64,000 nt of DNA from JAVBMU01 sp031551755 (GTDB taxonomy: Bacteria; Actinomycetota; Actinomycetes; Actinomycetales; Cellulomonadaceae), in assembly GCA_031551755.1 (NCBI GenBank), contig JAVBNE010000058.1, positions 5,448 through 69,447 of the forward strand, read 5' to 3'. Positions within the stretch are counted from its first letter, which is position 1, and every line of letters begins with the position of its first letter. The notes beneath the pieces are model-generated. The model was not told the origin of the DNA. It was given only the letters and a program-made list of their open reading frames with translations, and made no database searches. Positions 63,953 through 64,000 of the stretch are shown piece after piece. A program made the translations under genes and the position numbers.

Positions 63953-63975
63953 ACCCCCTCAACTCACGCCACGCT

Positions 63976-64000
63976 GTTCACAACGTCCTGAGGAACTACA
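63976..64000 (-). repeat. IS481 right inverted repeat
   Basis: Read on the minus strand it begins TGTAGTTCCTCAGGACGTTG then TGAAC, matching the left repeat at 21 of 25 positions. It ends exactly at the window edge. Confidence 0.8.

Larger units (their letters stand above)
62901..64000. mobile_element. IS481-family insertion sequence
   Basis: About 1.1 kb bounded by 25-base imperfect inverted repeats (21 of 25 positions match), enclosing one transposase gene on the minus strand. Size, single ORF and TGT-type ends are those of IS481. The outer right boundary coincides with the last base of the window, so the right flank and any target duplication cannot be seen. Confidence 0.85.

Overview
The window is about 64 kb of high-GC actinobacterial chromosome (class Actinomycetes). 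Evidence for this is mshB (mycothiol synthesis), the M. tuberculosis-like sigE / zinc anti-sigma / htrA / tatB block with a divergent O-methyltransferase, a DUF3117 gene, a FolP2-type dihydropteroate-synthase homologue, actinobacterial dapD/dapC/fdxA genes and a DtxR-type iron box. I cannot name the genus. Most of it is core metabolism in tightly packed operons with many 1-4 base ATGA, GTGA or TGATG overlaps. No tRNA, rRNA or CRISPR array was seen.

Layout. 0-7 kb: a membrane protein, maf, the biotin-carrying acyl-CoA carboxylase alpha subunit, then the iron importer efeUOB behind a DtxR-like box. 7-15 kb: two small membrane ORFs (one apparently frameshifted), an LpdA-type quinone reductase, then purine nucleoside phosphorylase, a PGM2-type mutase, deoC and two aldehyde dehydrogenase-family genes. 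15-26 kb, mostly minus strand: adenosine deaminase, a papain-fold-like protein, deoA, cdd and a nucleoside ABC importer (two permeases, ATPase, BmpA lipoprotein). The 9-15 and 16-25 kb blocks together form a nucleoside uptake and catabolism set: import, deamination, phosphorolysis, pentose-phosphate isomerisation, aldolase cleavage and acetaldehyde oxidation.

26-32 kb: M20 amidohydrolase, mannose-1-phosphate guanylyltransferase and, divergently, sdhCDAB closed by a strong hairpin. 32-40 kb: trpS with a 2H-phosphoesterase gene, then the envelope-stress block sigE / anti-sigma / htrA / tatB, an O-methyltransferase, leucyl aminopeptidase and DUF3117. 40-49 kb: PIG-V-like mannosyltransferase, folP2-like, LOG-family protein, dapE divergent from dapD, a lysozyme-fold protein, citrate synthase, dapC and a 7Fe ferredoxin. 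49-56 kb: tyrA, pheA, an overlapping gene that looks like a diverged PheA relative, a large VanW-domain membrane protein with repeated DETV motifs, a small membrane protein and mshB.

From about 57.2 kb the sequence becomes visibly more GC-rich. The change falls inside typA, whose two halves differ in third-position GC. The remaining part carries a RidA protein, an unknown helical protein, a NERD-domain protein, an APC amino-acid permease and an IS481-family element whose right inverted repeat ends exactly at the window edge.

Two regulatory themes recur. Many genes start 5-7 bases after a TANNNT box, as expected for leaderless mRNAs. There are also candidate sites for DtxR/IdeR (efeU), a CRP/GlxR-type regulator (manC-sdhC) and an autoregulated ECF promoter (sigE).
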